A stretch of DNA of 64,000 nucleotides. Source: Serratia rhizosphaerae (GTDB taxonomy: Bacteria > Pseudomonadota > Gammaproteobacteria > Enterobacterales > Enterobacteriaceae). The translations under genes and the position numbers were made by a program. Shown piece by piece: positions 8,983-17,414 of this stretch (position 1 is its first letter; each line of letters opens with the position of its first letter). Below the pieces are notes generated by a model. It ran no database searches. It was given only the letters and a program-made list of their open reading frames with translations, and was not told the DNA's origin. The DNA lies in NCBI RefSeq assembly GCF_009817885.1, contig NZ_CP041764.1, positions 2,108,001-2,172,000 of the forward strand, given 5' to 3'.

Positions 8983-9057
8983 TTGCAGCACAATCTTTAT
9001 TGACTCACCGTTACCCGCCACATGATTGTAGTACCATAAATAAACCTCGTACTACAA
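8983..9057. promoter_or_regulatory. Candidate DgoR operators (three sites)
   Basis: Two strong matches to the TTGTA-N-TACAA type of site reported for E. coli DgoR lie in the dgoR/divergent-gene control region: TTGTAGTACCA at 9026-9036 and, on the other strand, TTGTAGTACG at 9048-9057. Their centres are 21 bp apart, which puts them on the same face of the helix. A weaker site, TTGCAGCACAA, is at 8983-8993, centred 43 bp from the middle site. Function is inferred from motif and position. Confidence 0.65.
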
Positions 9058-9093
9058 TCTGGGTCACAAAACAAACACATCAATCACCTGACA

Positions 9094-9147
9094 CCAATTT
9101 TGTTTTACAAATTGGAATAAAAAGTACAATGTAGACTTTTAAGTCTA
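9094..9147 (+). promoter_or_regulatory. Two palindromes upstream of the divergent amino-acid operon
   Basis: CCAATTT-N8-AAATTGG occupies 9094-9115 and TAGACTT-TT-AAGTCTA occupies 9132-9147, ending 18 bp before the ATG at 9166. Both have perfect 7-bp arms. A possible -10 (TACAAT, 9125-9130) lies between them. They are candidates for binding of the regulator encoded at 9166. Confidence 0.45.
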
Positions 9148-9165
9148 TTCGGAGTACCTCCGCCC

Positions 9166-9771
9166 ATGTTGAACCGCTATCACGCCATCGCCGATGCCAT
9201 CGCGCTGCTGTTTACCCCCTATGCCGAAGTAGCGATCCACGATCTGGCCAGTCAGAAGCTGGTGTATATCGCCAATAACCGTTCGCAGCGTGAACTGGGC
9301 GAAGATTCCAACCTGAACGACCTGCAGGACAACCTGGATCTGCAGGTGCTCGGCCCCTATCAGAAGCGCAACTGGGACGGCGGCCAAATGCGCTCTATCA
9401 GCGCAGTGCTGCGTGACGACAACCAGCGCCCGATCGGCCTGATGTGCATCAATCTGGATATTACGGTGCTCAGCAGCGCCAAAGCGGCGCTGGAGACTTT
9501 CCTGTCCGGCAGCACGCTCCAGCCACAGCCCGCCGTGCTGTTCCAGGACGACTGGCAGGAACGCATCAATACCTTTATTCACCAGTGGCTGCAGCAGCAT
9601 CAGCAAACGCTGTCGACGCTGGGCGGCCCCGCCAGACGGGCGCTGGTGGAAGCGCTGTATCACCAGGGCGCCTTCCGGGGAAAAAATGCCGCCGGCTATG
9701 TCGCGAAAATCCTCGGTATCGGCCGCGCCACGGTTTACAACTACCTGAAAAATATTAAGGAGTCGGTATGA
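9166..9771 (+). CDS. YheO/DauR-like transcriptional regulator (PAS + HTH)
   Basis: 201-residue regulator. Residues about 5-110 form a YheO-type PAS-like sensor (ADAIALLFTPYAEVAIHDL, then IGLMCINLDI). The C-terminal 60 residues form the matching helix-turn-helix (ALYHQGAFRGKNAAGYVAK, ILGIGRATVYNYLK). Members include DauR, the repressor of D-arginine catabolism in Pseudomonas. The ligand is unknown here. The gene is first of a three-gene operon, overlapping the next by 4 bp (ATGA), and is divergent from dgoR. It probably controls the two downstream catabolic enzymes. Confidence 0.85.
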   Translation: MLNRYHAIADAIALLFTPYAEVAIHDLASQKLVYIANNRSQRELGEDSNLNDLQDNLDLQVLGPYQKRNWDGGQMRSISAVLRDDNQRPIGLMCINLDITVLSSAKAALETFLSGSTLQPQPAVLFQDDWQERINTFIHQWLQQHQQTLSTLGGPARRALVEALYHQGAFRGKNAAGYVAKILGIGRATVYNYLKNIKESV

Positions 9772-10736
9772 CAGATTTATTTGCCGCCATTGAGGACGCG
9801 CACCGGCAGTTGCGGCCACAGGTGCGCGTCACGCCGCTGGAGCGCAGCATCCTGCTTTCACAGCAATTAGGCTGCGAACTATGGCTAAAGTGCGACCATT
9901 TGCAGCAAACCGGCTCCTTCAAGTTTCGCGGCGCCAGCAACAAGCTGCGCCTGCTGAGCGACGCCCAGCGCCGCAACGGCGTGATCGCCGCCTCCAGCGG
10001 CAACCACGGCCTGGCCATCGCGCAGGCGGGTAAACTGATGGGTATCGGCGTGACGGTTTATGCGCCGGAGAACGCCGCCTCGGTCAAACTGGACGCCATC
10101 CGCGCGCTCGGCGCCGATGTAACGCTGGTGCCCGGCGACGCGCTGCAGGCGGAAATCGCCGGAGAGCGCGCCGCCGCCGAACAGGGCAAGACGTATGTCT
10201 CCCCATACAATGACCCGCAGGTGATTGCCGGTCAGGGCACCTGCGGCATGGAGCTGGTCGAACAGCTCGGCGATCTGGATGCGGTATTCGTGGCGGTTGG
10301 CGGCGGCGGGTATATTGCAGGCATCGGCAGCGTACTGCAGCAGTTGTCGCCGAAAACCCGGCTGATTGGCTGCTGGCCGGAAAATGCCACCAGCATGTAC
10401 AGCGCGCTGGAGGCCGGCCATATTCACCCGGTTGAGGAGCAGGAAACCCTGTCTGACGGCACCGCCGGCGGCGTCGAACCTGATGCTATCACCTTCCCGC
10501 TGTGCCAGAGCCTGATCGATCGGCGCGTACTGGTCAGCGAAGCGGAAATCCGCCGGGCAATGCGTGCTCTGGCCGCCAGCGAACGCTGGATTATCGAAGG
10601 CGCGGCCGGCGTGGCGCTGGCCGCCGCCATAAAGCTGGCGCCGGAGCTGCAGGGGAAAAAGGTCGCGGTAGTGCTGTGCGGCAAAAATATCGTGCTGGAA
10701 AAATACCTGAAGGCCATCGACCATGCGCATCCTTGA
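9768..10736 (+). CDS. PLP-dependent threonine/serine dehydratase-like ammonia-lyase (EutB-like)
   Basis: 322-residue fold-type II PLP enzyme. The Schiff-base lysine is K52 in TGSFKFRGASNKL, the substrate loop is ASSGNHGLAIA and the cofactor-phosphate glycine loop is VAVGGGGYIAGIG. Relatives include catabolic threonine dehydratase, threo-3-hydroxyaspartate ammonia-lyase and the EutB enzyme of ectoine breakdown. It lacks the C-terminal ACT regulatory domain of biosynthetic IlvA, so a catabolic role is likely. It is coupled to the genes on both sides (4-bp and 14-bp overlaps). The substrate is undetermined. Confidence 0.8.
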   Translation: MTDLFAAIEDAHRQLRPQVRVTPLERSILLSQQLGCELWLKCDHLQQTGSFKFRGASNKLRLLSDAQRRNGVIAASSGNHGLAIAQAGKLMGIGVTVYAPENAASVKLDAIRALGADVTLVPGDALQAEIAGERAAAEQGKTYVSPYNDPQVIAGQGTCGMELVEQLGDLDAVFVAVGGGGYIAGIGSVLQQLSPKTRLIGCWPENATSMYSALEAGHIHPVEEQETLSDGTAGGVEPDAITFPLCQSLIDRRVLVSEAEIRRAMRALAASERWIIEGAAGVALAAAIKLAPELQGKKVAVVLCGKNIVLEKYLKAIDHAHP

Positions 10737-11664
10737 CCGGCAGCAAATCCTGGCCGCTTTCGATGCTGATGCCGTCACGGCGCTGCTGAAGCAGGGCTTT
10801 ATCGCCTATTCACAGCGCCGGGTTCAGCAACCGCCGGTACAGCACTTCCTGTTTGAACAGGCGACCGGCGATGGCTGTATCAAATCGGCCTGGTTGGAGG
10901 GGGATGAGTTATTCGTCGTCAAAGTGTCCACCGGCTTCTACCGCAACGCTGAACGCGGGTTGCCCAGCAACCAGGGGCTGATGATGGCATTTTCCGCCCT
11001 GACCGGTGAACCGCAGGCGCTGCTGCTGGATGAGGGATGGCTGACGGCGTTGCGCACCGCGCTGGCTGGACGCATCGCCGCCGAACTCTGCGCCCCGCCG
11101 GATATTCAGGCGATCGGCATCCTCGGCACCGGTTTGCAGGCAAGGCTGCAGCTGCAATATCTGAAGCCGGTTACCGGCTGCCGCGACCTATGGGTATGGG
11201 GCCGGAATCAGCAGGCGCTGGAGGCTTATCGTCACGATGCCGAAGCCGAAGGTTTCCGGGTGCGCACTACGCAGGATGCGGCAGAGCTGGCGGCACACTG
11301 CCGGCTGATCGTCACCACCACGCCAAGCCGTGAGCCAATTTTGCAGGCGGCGGATATCCGCCCCGGCACCCATATCACCGCGGTCGGCGCCGACGCTGAC
11401 GGCAAACAGGAGCTGGCGACCGCTCTGACGGCCAAGGCAGATATTCTGTTGGTTGATGCACTGACGCAGTGTGCGGAGTATGGCGAAATAGCGGCGGCTT
11501 ACCGGCAAAATATGCTGATATCGACGCCGATCGTCGAATTTGGCACCGCGTTGGCGCAGGGTGGAAAAGTCCGCAGCGGCCGGGAGCAGATCACGGTAGC
11601 CGATCTCACCGGGCTGGCGATTCAGGACCTGCAGATTGCGAAAGGGGTGTTAGCCGCCGTGTAA
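10723..11664 (+). CDS. Ornithine cyclodeaminase / mu-crystallin family dehydrogenase (EutC-like)
   Basis: 313-residue NAD(P)-dependent enzyme of the ornithine cyclodeaminase/mu-crystallin family. The Rossmann loop is IGILGTGLQARLQLQYL (from about residue 131), and VVKVSTGFYRN near residue 66 and TTTPSREPIL are typical. Members act as cyclodeaminases, delta1-pyrroline-2-carboxylate reductases or N-alkyl amino-acid dehydrogenases. Together with the preceding ammonia-lyase it forms a pair like eutBC of ectoine utilisation or dauB of D-arginine catabolism, but no other gene of those pathways is nearby. The start overlaps the upstream gene by 14 bp. Confidence 0.82.
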   Translation: MRILDRQQILAAFDADAVTALLKQGFIAYSQRRVQQPPVQHFLFEQATGDGCIKSAWLEGDELFVVKVSTGFYRNAERGLPSNQGLMMAFSALTGEPQALLLDEGWLTALRTALAGRIAAELCAPPDIQAIGILGTGLQARLQLQYLKPVTGCRDLWVWGRNQQALEAYRHDAEAEGFRVRTTQDAAELAAHCRLIVTTTPSREPILQAADIRPGTHITAVGADADGKQELATALTAKADILLVDALTQCAEYGEIAAAYRQNMLISTPIVEFGTALAQGGKVRSGREQITVADLTGLAIQDLQIAKGVLAAV

Positions 11665-11665
11665 A

Positions 11666-11681
11666 GGGCGCCGCGGCGCCC
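11666..11681. terminator. Hairpin between convergent operons
   Basis: A perfect GGGCGCC-GC-GGCGCCC inverted repeat sits directly after the stop codon of the reductase gene and before the end of yidA. There is no run of Ts on the + side (CTGATTATT), so termination efficiency is uncertain. Confidence 0.45.
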
Positions 11682-11689
11682 CTGATTAT

Positions 11690-12505
11690 TCAGGCATTGA
11701 GTACAAACTTCTCGATCGCCCGCGCCACGCCGTCCTCGGCGTTGCTGCTGGTGACAAACTGCGCCACCGCTTTCAGTTCGTCAATCGCATTGCCCATCGC
11801 CACGCCGACGCCGGCATACTCGATCATCGCGGTATCGTTGGCCTGATCGCCCAATGTCATCACGTTTGCCTGCGCGATGCCCAGATGTTCGGCCAGCATT
11901 TTCACCCCGGCGCCTTTATCCACCTGCTTATGCAGAATCTCCAGATAGTACGGCGAGCTTTTCAGCAGCGTATAGCGCGCCTGCGCTTCGGCGGGAATGC
12001 GCGCAATCGCCGCGTCGAGCAGCGCCGGCTCGTCGATCATCATCACTTTCGGGAAACGTATCTGGCGGTCCATCTCTTCCACGCTGCGGTATTTCAGCGG
12101 GATACCGGTCAGAGAAGCCTCATGCACGGTATATTTGCCGATGTCTTTATTCGGGGTGTACAACGTGTCGAAATCAAACGCGTGGAAGTGGACGCCCAGC
12201 TCACGCGCCAGCTGTTCGAAGTATAGATAGTCCTCAAAACCCAGCGTTTCCTGCAGGACGCAGGCGCCGTCGACCGCCTGCAGCACCAGCGCACCATTAT
12301 AGGTAATGCAGTAATCGTTAGCTCCCTGAATATCCAGCTGACGCAAATAGTCCTGCACGCCAACGTAAGGCCGCCCGGTCGCCAGCACCACGTGCACTCC
12401 CTGGCGGCGCGCGGCCTCGATCGCCTGCTTTACCGCCGGCGTAATCTGGTGCTGCGGATTGAGCAGCGTGCCGTCCATATCAATTGCAATCAGTTCAATA
12501 GCCAT
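11690..12505 (-). CDS. yidA: Sugar-phosphate phosphatase YidA (HAD-IIB)
   Basis: 271-residue Cof-type HAD phosphatase. Motif I is AIDMDGTLLN with the nucleophile D9 and D11. Motif II lies in VLATGRPY, the K-containing motif III in DKGAGVKML, and motif IV is MTLGDQANDTAMIEYAG. It dephosphorylates sugar phosphates such as erythrose 4-phosphate in vitro; its physiological role is unclear. The start at 12505 follows GGGAGA and matches E. coli YidA (270 residues). It lies just downstream of gyrB on the same strand, beyond the gyrB terminator. Confidence 0.93.
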   Translation of the reverse strand: MAIELIAIDMDGTLLNPQHQITPAVKQAIEAARRQGVHVVLATGRPYVGVQDYLRQLDIQGANDYCITYNGALVLQAVDGACVLQETLGFEDYLYFEQLARELGVHFHAFDFDTLYTPNKDIGKYTVHEASLTGIPLKYRSVEEMDRQIRFPKVMMIDEPALLDAAIARIPAEAQARYTLLKSSPYYLEILHKQVDKGAGVKMLAEHLGIAQANVMTLGDQANDTAMIEYAGVGVAMGNAIDELKAVAQFVTSSNAEDGVARAIEKFVLNA

Positions 12506-12572
12506 GCGCAGTCTCCCACTGTTTTTTGTCATGCTAACGCGTTTCAGCCTGGCTTGTCAGCGTGAAAAAAGC

Positions 12573-12609
12573 CGAAAAAAAATCCGCGCAGGTTGCCCGG
12601 CGCGGATTT
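12573..12609 (-). terminator. Rho-independent terminator of the gyrB operon
   Basis: On the minus strand an AAATCCGCGC/GCGCGGATTT stem (12580-12609) is followed by a run of Ts. It begins 18 bp beyond the gyrB stop codon. Confidence 0.9.
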
Positions 12610-12626
12610 TATCGTGCTGTCGACGC

Positions 12627-15041
12627 TTAGATATCGATGTTCGCCGCTTTCAGGGCGTTCTCTTCGATAAAGGCGCGACGAGGTTCAACCGCATCCCCCA
12701 TCAGGGTGGTGAACAGCTGGTCCGCCGCGATCGCATCTTTGACGCTGACGCGCAGCATACGGCGGTTTTCCGGATCCATGGTGGTTTCCCACAGCTGCTC
12801 GGCGTTCATCTCGCCCAGACCTTTATAGCGCTGAACCGCCAGGCCGCGGCGTGACTCTTTCACCAGCCACTCCAGCGCTTTTTCGAAGCTGTCGACCGGC
12901 TGACGACGCTCGCCGCGTTCGATAAACGCGCCCTCTTCGATCAGGCCGCGCAGCTTCTCGCCCAGCTGGCAAATCTTGCGGTATTCGCCGCCGTGGATGA
13001 AGTCGAAGTCCAGCAGATAGTCGGTATCCACGCCGTGGGTACGGATGCGCAGCGCCGGCTCGAACAGCTGACGTTCACGGTTTTCATAGATTTCAAAGCT
13101 GTAGCTGCTGCCGTGCTGCTCTTTTTCGTTCAGCAGGTTAGCCAGCGCTTCGATCCAGCCTTGCACTTTCACACGGTCGCCAAGGTCCTCTTCCGCCAGC
13201 GTCGGCTGGTAGATCAGGTTGTTCAGCAGCGCGCGCGGGTAGCGGCGCTCCATACGCGCAATCAGCTTCTGCACGCTGTTGTGCTCGGACACCAGTTTTT
13301 CCAGCGCTTCGCCCGACAGCGCCGGCGCATCAGGGTTAGTGTGCAGGGTGGCGCCGTCCAGCGCGATGGCGATTTGGTACTGGTCCATCGCGTCATCATC
13401 TTTGATGTACTGCTCCTGCTTGCCTTTCTTCACTTTGTACAGCGGCGGCTGGGCAATGAACACGTGGCCGCGCTCAATGATTTCCGGCATCTGACGGTAG
13501 AAGAAGGTCAACAGCAGCGTACGGATGTGCGAGCCGTCGACGTCGGCATCGGTCATGATGATGATGCTGTGGTAACGCAGTTTGTCCGGGTTGTACTCGT
13601 CGCGGCCGATGCCGCAGCCCAGAGCGGTGATCAGGGTGGCCACTTCCTGCGAAGAGAGCATCTTGTCGAAACGCGCTTTCTCCACGTTGAGGATTTTACC
13701 TTTCAGCGGCAAAATCGCCTGGTTCTTGCGGTTACGCCCCTGCTTGGCAGAGCCGCCCGCGGAGTCCCCTTCCACCAGGTACAGTTCGGACAGCGCCGGG
13801 TCGCGTTCCTGGCAGTCCGCCAGCTTGCCCGGCAGGCCTGCCAGATCCAGCGCCCCTTTACGACGCGTCATCTCACGCGCCTTGCGCGCCGCTTCACGTG
13901 CGCGCGCCGCGTCGATGATTTTACCTACGACGATCTTCGCATCGGACGGGTTTTCCAGCAGGTATTCGCTCAGCAGTTCGTTCATCTGCTGTTCCACCGC
14001 CGATTTCACCTCGGAGGAGACCAGTTTGTCTTTGGTCTGGGAGGAGAACTTCGGATCCGGCACCTTCACGGAAACTACGGCGATCAGGCCTTCACGCGCA
14101 TCGTCGCCGGTGGCGCTGACCTTCGCCTTCTTGCTGTAGCCTTCTTTGTCCATATAGGCGTTCAGCGTACGGGTCATCGCCGCACGGAAGCCCGCCAGGT
14201 GGGTACCGCCGTCGCGCTGCGGAATGTTGTTGGTGAAGCAGTAGATGTTTTCCTGGAAACCATCGTTCCACTGCAGCGCCACTTCCACCCCGATATCGTC
14301 TTTCACGGTGGAGAAATAGAACACGTTCGGGTGGATCGGGGTTTTGTTCTTGTTCAGGTACTCGACAAACGCCTTGATGCCGCCTTCATAGTGGAAGTGA
14401 TCTTCCTTGTCGCTACGCTTGTCTTTCAGACGGATGGAAACGCCGGAGTTCAGGAACGACAGTTCACGCAGGCGTTTCGCCAGGATGTCGTACTCGAATT
14501 CCACCACGTTGGTGAAGGTCTGATGGCTCGGCCAGAAGCGCACCATGGTGCCGGTCTGCTCGGTCTCGCCGACCACGGTCAGCGGCGCCTGCGGCTCGCC
14601 GTGGCTGTAGGTTTGCTCGTGCACCTGGCCGTCGCGGCGGATAGTCAGCTCCAGCTTCTCGGACAGGGCGTTAACCACCGAGACGCCCACGCCGTGCAGG
14701 CCGCCGGAAACCTTGTAAGAGTTATCGTCGAACTTACCGCCGGCGTGCAGTACGGTCATGATGACCTGCGCGGCGGAAACGCCTTCCTCCGGGTGGATCC
14801 CGGTCGGAATGCCACGGCCGTCATCCTGCACCGACACGGAATTGTCGGCATGGATGGTGACCTGAATATCACTACAGTGGCCAGCGAGTGCTTCGTCGAT
14901 AGCGTTGTCCACAACCTCGAATACCATGTGGTGCAGACCGGTGCCGTCATCGGTATCGCCGATATACATGCCCGGGCGCTTACGCACCGCATCCAGCCCT
15001 TTTAATACCTTGATACTTGAGGAGTCATAAGAATTCGACAT
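12627..15041 (-). CDS. gyrB: DNA gyrase subunit B
   Basis: 804-residue type II topoisomerase subunit, the same length as E. coli GyrB. It holds a GHKL ATPase (residues about 1-220, with DNAIDEALAG and GRGIPTGIHPEEG), a transducer domain, and the TOPRIM domain with YLVEGDSAGGSAKQGR and the metal site IMTDADVDGSHIRTLL. The C-terminal tail carries the insert typical of proteobacterial GyrB. With GyrA it introduces negative supercoils. The ATG at 15041 is chosen; a TTG lies one codon upstream. It is last in the dnaA-dnaN-recF-gyrB operon, 18 bp after recF. Confidence 0.98.
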   Translation of the reverse strand: MSNSYDSSSIKVLKGLDAVRKRPGMYIGDTDDGTGLHHMVFEVVDNAIDEALAGHCSDIQVTIHADNSVSVQDDGRGIPTGIHPEEGVSAAQVIMTVLHAGGKFDDNSYKVSGGLHGVGVSVVNALSEKLELTIRRDGQVHEQTYSHGEPQAPLTVVGETEQTGTMVRFWPSHQTFTNVVEFEYDILAKRLRELSFLNSGVSIRLKDKRSDKEDHFHYEGGIKAFVEYLNKNKTPIHPNVFYFSTVKDDIGVEVALQWNDGFQENIYCFTNNIPQRDGGTHLAGFRAAMTRTLNAYMDKEGYSKKAKVSATGDDAREGLIAVVSVKVPDPKFSSQTKDKLVSSEVKSAVEQQMNELLSEYLLENPSDAKIVVGKIIDAARAREAARKAREMTRRKGALDLAGLPGKLADCQERDPALSELYLVEGDSAGGSAKQGRNRKNQAILPLKGKILNVEKARFDKMLSSQEVATLITALGCGIGRDEYNPDKLRYHSIIIMTDADVDGSHIRTLLLTFFYRQMPEIIERGHVFIAQPPLYKVKKGKQEQYIKDDDAMDQYQIAIALDGATLHTNPDAPALSGEALEKLVSEHNSVQKLIARMERRYPRALLNNLIYQPTLAEEDLGDRVKVQGWIEALANLLNEKEQHGSSYSFEIYENRERQLFEPALRIRTHGVDTDYLLDFDFIHGGEYRKICQLGEKLRGLIEEGAFIERGERRQPVDSFEKALEWLVKESRRGLAVQRYKGLGEMNAEQLWETTMDPENRRMLRVSVKDAIAADQLFTTLMGDAVEPRRAFIEENALKAANIDI

Positions 15042-15059
15042 CAACGTTTCTCGCTCATT

Positions 15060-16148
15060 TTAGTCCTGTGGTTGAACCTCTATTTTACCTTGTTCCACGC
15101 GGAACATCTTGCCCTTTTCACCGGCCATGTCGATTACTTGTTCAGCGCTCACCGCGCTGACAAAAACCTGGGCCTGGGTGGCTTTCAGGCGATCGGCCAG
15201 CAACCGGCGACGGCCGGTGTCCAGCTCGGAGGCAAAATCATCAATCAGATACAGGCAACGCCGCCCGCTCTGCCGGGTGAGAAACTCACCCTGCGCCAAG
15301 CGCAACGCGCACATCAGCAGTTTCAGCTGACCGCGCGATAGTAAATCCTCTACCGGCGTACCGTCGGCGCGAATGCGGAAATCCGCCTTATGCGGCCCCG
15401 ACGCGGTATAGGTCAATGCTCTGTCGCGTTCAAACTGACGCTCCAGCAGTTCGCCATAGCTGCTCTCTTTGTCCCAACCGCGTTGAAACGAAAAACTGAG
15501 GGCGAACTCGGGCAGAAACTGCGCGCAGGTCGCGGTGATATCCGCGGCGATTGCGTCGCTGTAAGCCGCCCGCCATTCGCTGATGCGCTCGGCCAGCGGG
15601 ATCAGTTCCTGATCCCAGGCGCGAATCTGCGCATAGCGGCTCACCTGGCGCAGCGCGGCATTGCGCTGCTTCAGCAACCGCTTCAGGTTGCTCCAGGCGG
15701 TGAAAAAACCGGGTTCGTTATGGAAACAGCCCCAGTCAAGGAAAGCGCGCCGGTACTTCGGCCCGCCGTTCAGCAGGGTAAAGCCTTCCGGCGTGATCAG
15801 CTGCATCGGCAACAGTTGGGCAAGTTCCGCCACTTTGTGGCCGTCGCTGCCGTCGATGCGCACTTTGCTGTCGCCCTGACGGCTTTTGCTCAGCCCGACC
15901 GACAGTTCACGCTCCGCGCCGTTGTCTATGCGGCCATGCAGCACAAACTCCGATTGCTCGTGGCGGATAACCCGTCCGGCCTGCAGGCTGCGAAACGCGC
16001 GCCCGTGGCCAAGGGTGTACACCGCCTCCAGCACGCTGGTTTTGCCGCTGCCGTTGGCGCCAACCAGGAAATTAAACCCCGGCGCCGGCGCCAGATCCGC
16101 CGCTTCAATATTGCGGAAATCTTTAATCAATAAACGCGTTAATGCCAT
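15060..16148 (-). CDS. recF: DNA replication and repair protein RecF
   Basis: 362-residue SMC-like ATPase (E. coli 357). Walker A is GANGSGKT at residues 30-37, the signature region is LLSRGQLKLLMCALRLAQGE and Walker B is LYLIDDFASELD. With RecO and RecR it loads RecA at single-strand gaps. In E. coli recF follows dnaN almost directly, whereas here 161 bp holding a palindromic repeat separate them. The gene still lies in the dnaA-dnaN-recF-gyrB order. Confidence 0.97.
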   Translation of the reverse strand: MALTRLLIKDFRNIEAADLAPAPGFNFLVGANGSGKTSVLEAVYTLGHGRAFRSLQAGRVIRHEQSEFVLHGRIDNGAERELSVGLSKSRQGDSKVRIDGSDGHKVAELAQLLPMQLITPEGFTLLNGGPKYRRAFLDWGCFHNEPGFFTAWSNLKRLLKQRNAALRQVSRYAQIRAWDQELIPLAERISEWRAAYSDAIAADITATCAQFLPEFALSFSFQRGWDKESSYGELLERQFERDRALTYTASGPHKADFRIRADGTPVEDLLSRGQLKLLMCALRLAQGEFLTRQSGRRCLYLIDDFASELDTGRRRLLADRLKATQAQVFVSAVSAEQVIDMAGEKGKMFRVEQGKIEVQPQD

Positions 16149-16200
16149 GCCTATTCTATCACCGGGAAATGACGCTCAATGTGAGGGCGTTATCGGCGCA

Positions 16201-16286
16201 GGCAGTTTACGTGCGGACAGCGCGCAGCAACCGGAGCGTACGTCGAGTACGTGAGGATTGCGAGCACTGCCCAGACGTAAAATGGC
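16201..16286. repeat. Palindromic intergenic repeat between recF and dnaN
   Basis: An imperfect inverted repeat of about 86 bp. The left arm, from 16201 (GCAGTTTACGTGCGGACAG...), matches the reverse complement of the right arm ending near 16286 (CATTTTACGTCTGGGCAG...), and the centre is near 16243 (GTAC-GTCGA-GTAC). The element resembles abundant intergenic repeats of Serratia and related genera; copy number cannot be judged from one window. Confidence 0.65.
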
Positions 16287-16309
16287 AAGCAAGATAGCCC
16301 GGATGTCGA

Positions 16310-17410
16310 TCACAACCGCATTGGCATGACAACGTAGGCCGCCGCCTGGCTCGCCGCGTCTTCAATCTGCACGCTGGATACCGAGTCGGTCAGCAGCAGG
16401 CGCACCTCTTCGCACTTGAGCGCGTTCAGTACGTCCAGCACGTAGCTGACGTTGAAGCCGATCTCCATCTCAGTGCCTTCATACGCCACGTCGAGGATCT
16501 CTTCAGCTTCTTCCTGCTCCGGATTATTGGCGGTGATCTTCAGCTGGTTATGACTGACATACAGCCGCACGCCGCGGAACTTCTCGTTCGACAAGATGGC
16601 CGCCCGGGCGAACGCCTGCTTCAGCAGATCGCAGCCGGCTTCCAGCGTTTTATCCGGATTCTTCGGCAATACGCGGCGATAATCCGGAAAACGGCCGTCA
16701 ACCAGCTTGGAAGTGAAAATAAAGTCGCCGACGTGGGCGCGGATATTGTTGCTGCCGATCTGCAGCTGCAGCGGCGTATCGCCGCCGTCCAGCAGGCGCA
16801 CCAGCTCCATCACCCCTTTACGCGGCACGATCACCGAATGCAGCGGCAGCTGCTGCTCGATAGGCATCGCGCAGACCGCCAGCCGGTGGCCGTCGGTCGC
16901 TACGGTGCGCAGCTCCGCGCCCTCGGTTTCAAACAGCATGCCGTTCAGGTAATAGCGCACGTCCTGGTGAGCCATGGAGAACTGGGTCGCTTCGATCAGC
17001 CGCTTGAGCGTCGCCTGCGGCAGGGTGAACTCCACCTCGCTTTGCCAGTCGTCCAGGTTAGGGAAATCCGCCGCCGGCAGGGTGGACAGCGAGAAGCGGC
17101 TGCGCCCGGAGCGCACCAGCATCCGCTCCCCTTCCAGGGTCACGGCGATCTCGGCGCCTTCCGGCAGACCACGGCAGATATCAAAGAATTTACGCGCGGG
17201 GACGGTAGTCGCGCCCGCTTCATGGGGTTGAGACAGGGCGACGCGCGCCACCATCTCCATCTCCAGATCGGTACCGGTCAGCAACAGGGAACCTTCCGTC
17301 ACCTGCAGCAGCAGGTTACCCAGAATCGGCAGCGTTGGGCGGCCGCCCAGCGGGCTGCTCACCTGTTGCAACGGTTTTAGCAGATGCTCACGTTCGACGA
17401 TAAATTTCAT
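16310..17410 (-). CDS. dnaN: DNA polymerase III beta sliding clamp
   Basis: 366-residue processivity clamp, exactly the E. coli length, built of three repeated clamp domains. It begins MKFIVEREHLLKPLQQVS and ends YVVMPMRL, the C-terminal tail next to the peptide-binding pocket. The dimer encircles DNA and tethers Pol III and many repair proteins. It starts 4 bp after the dnaA stop codon and is certainly co-transcribed with dnaA. Confidence 0.98.
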   Translation of the reverse strand: MKFIVEREHLLKPLQQVSSPLGGRPTLPILGNLLLQVTEGSLLLTGTDLEMEMVARVALSQPHEAGATTVPARKFFDICRGLPEGAEIAVTLEGERMLVRSGRSRFSLSTLPAADFPNLDDWQSEVEFTLPQATLKRLIEATQFSMAHQDVRYYLNGMLFETEGAELRTVATDGHRLAVCAMPIEQQLPLHSVIVPRKGVMELVRLLDGGDTPLQLQIGSNNIRAHVGDFIFTSKLVDGRFPDYRRVLPKNPDKTLEAGCDLLKQAFARAAILSNEKFRGVRLYVSHNQLKITANNPEQEEAEEILDVAYEGTEMEIGFNVSYVLDVLNALKCEEVRLLLTDSVSSVQIEDAASQAAAYVVMPMRL

Positions 17411-17414
17411 AGCG

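Noticed and set aside
8913..8993. A longer DgoR start at 8993
   Set aside because: The added 27 residues are absent from the family, the ATG at 8912 has a GGGGAA ribosome binding site, and the extension would cover the weak operator.
12993..15005. A 670-codon open frame antisense to gyrB
   Set aside because: gyrB is certain over its full length and the mirror frame has the odd Arg/His/Val-rich composition of an antisense artefact.
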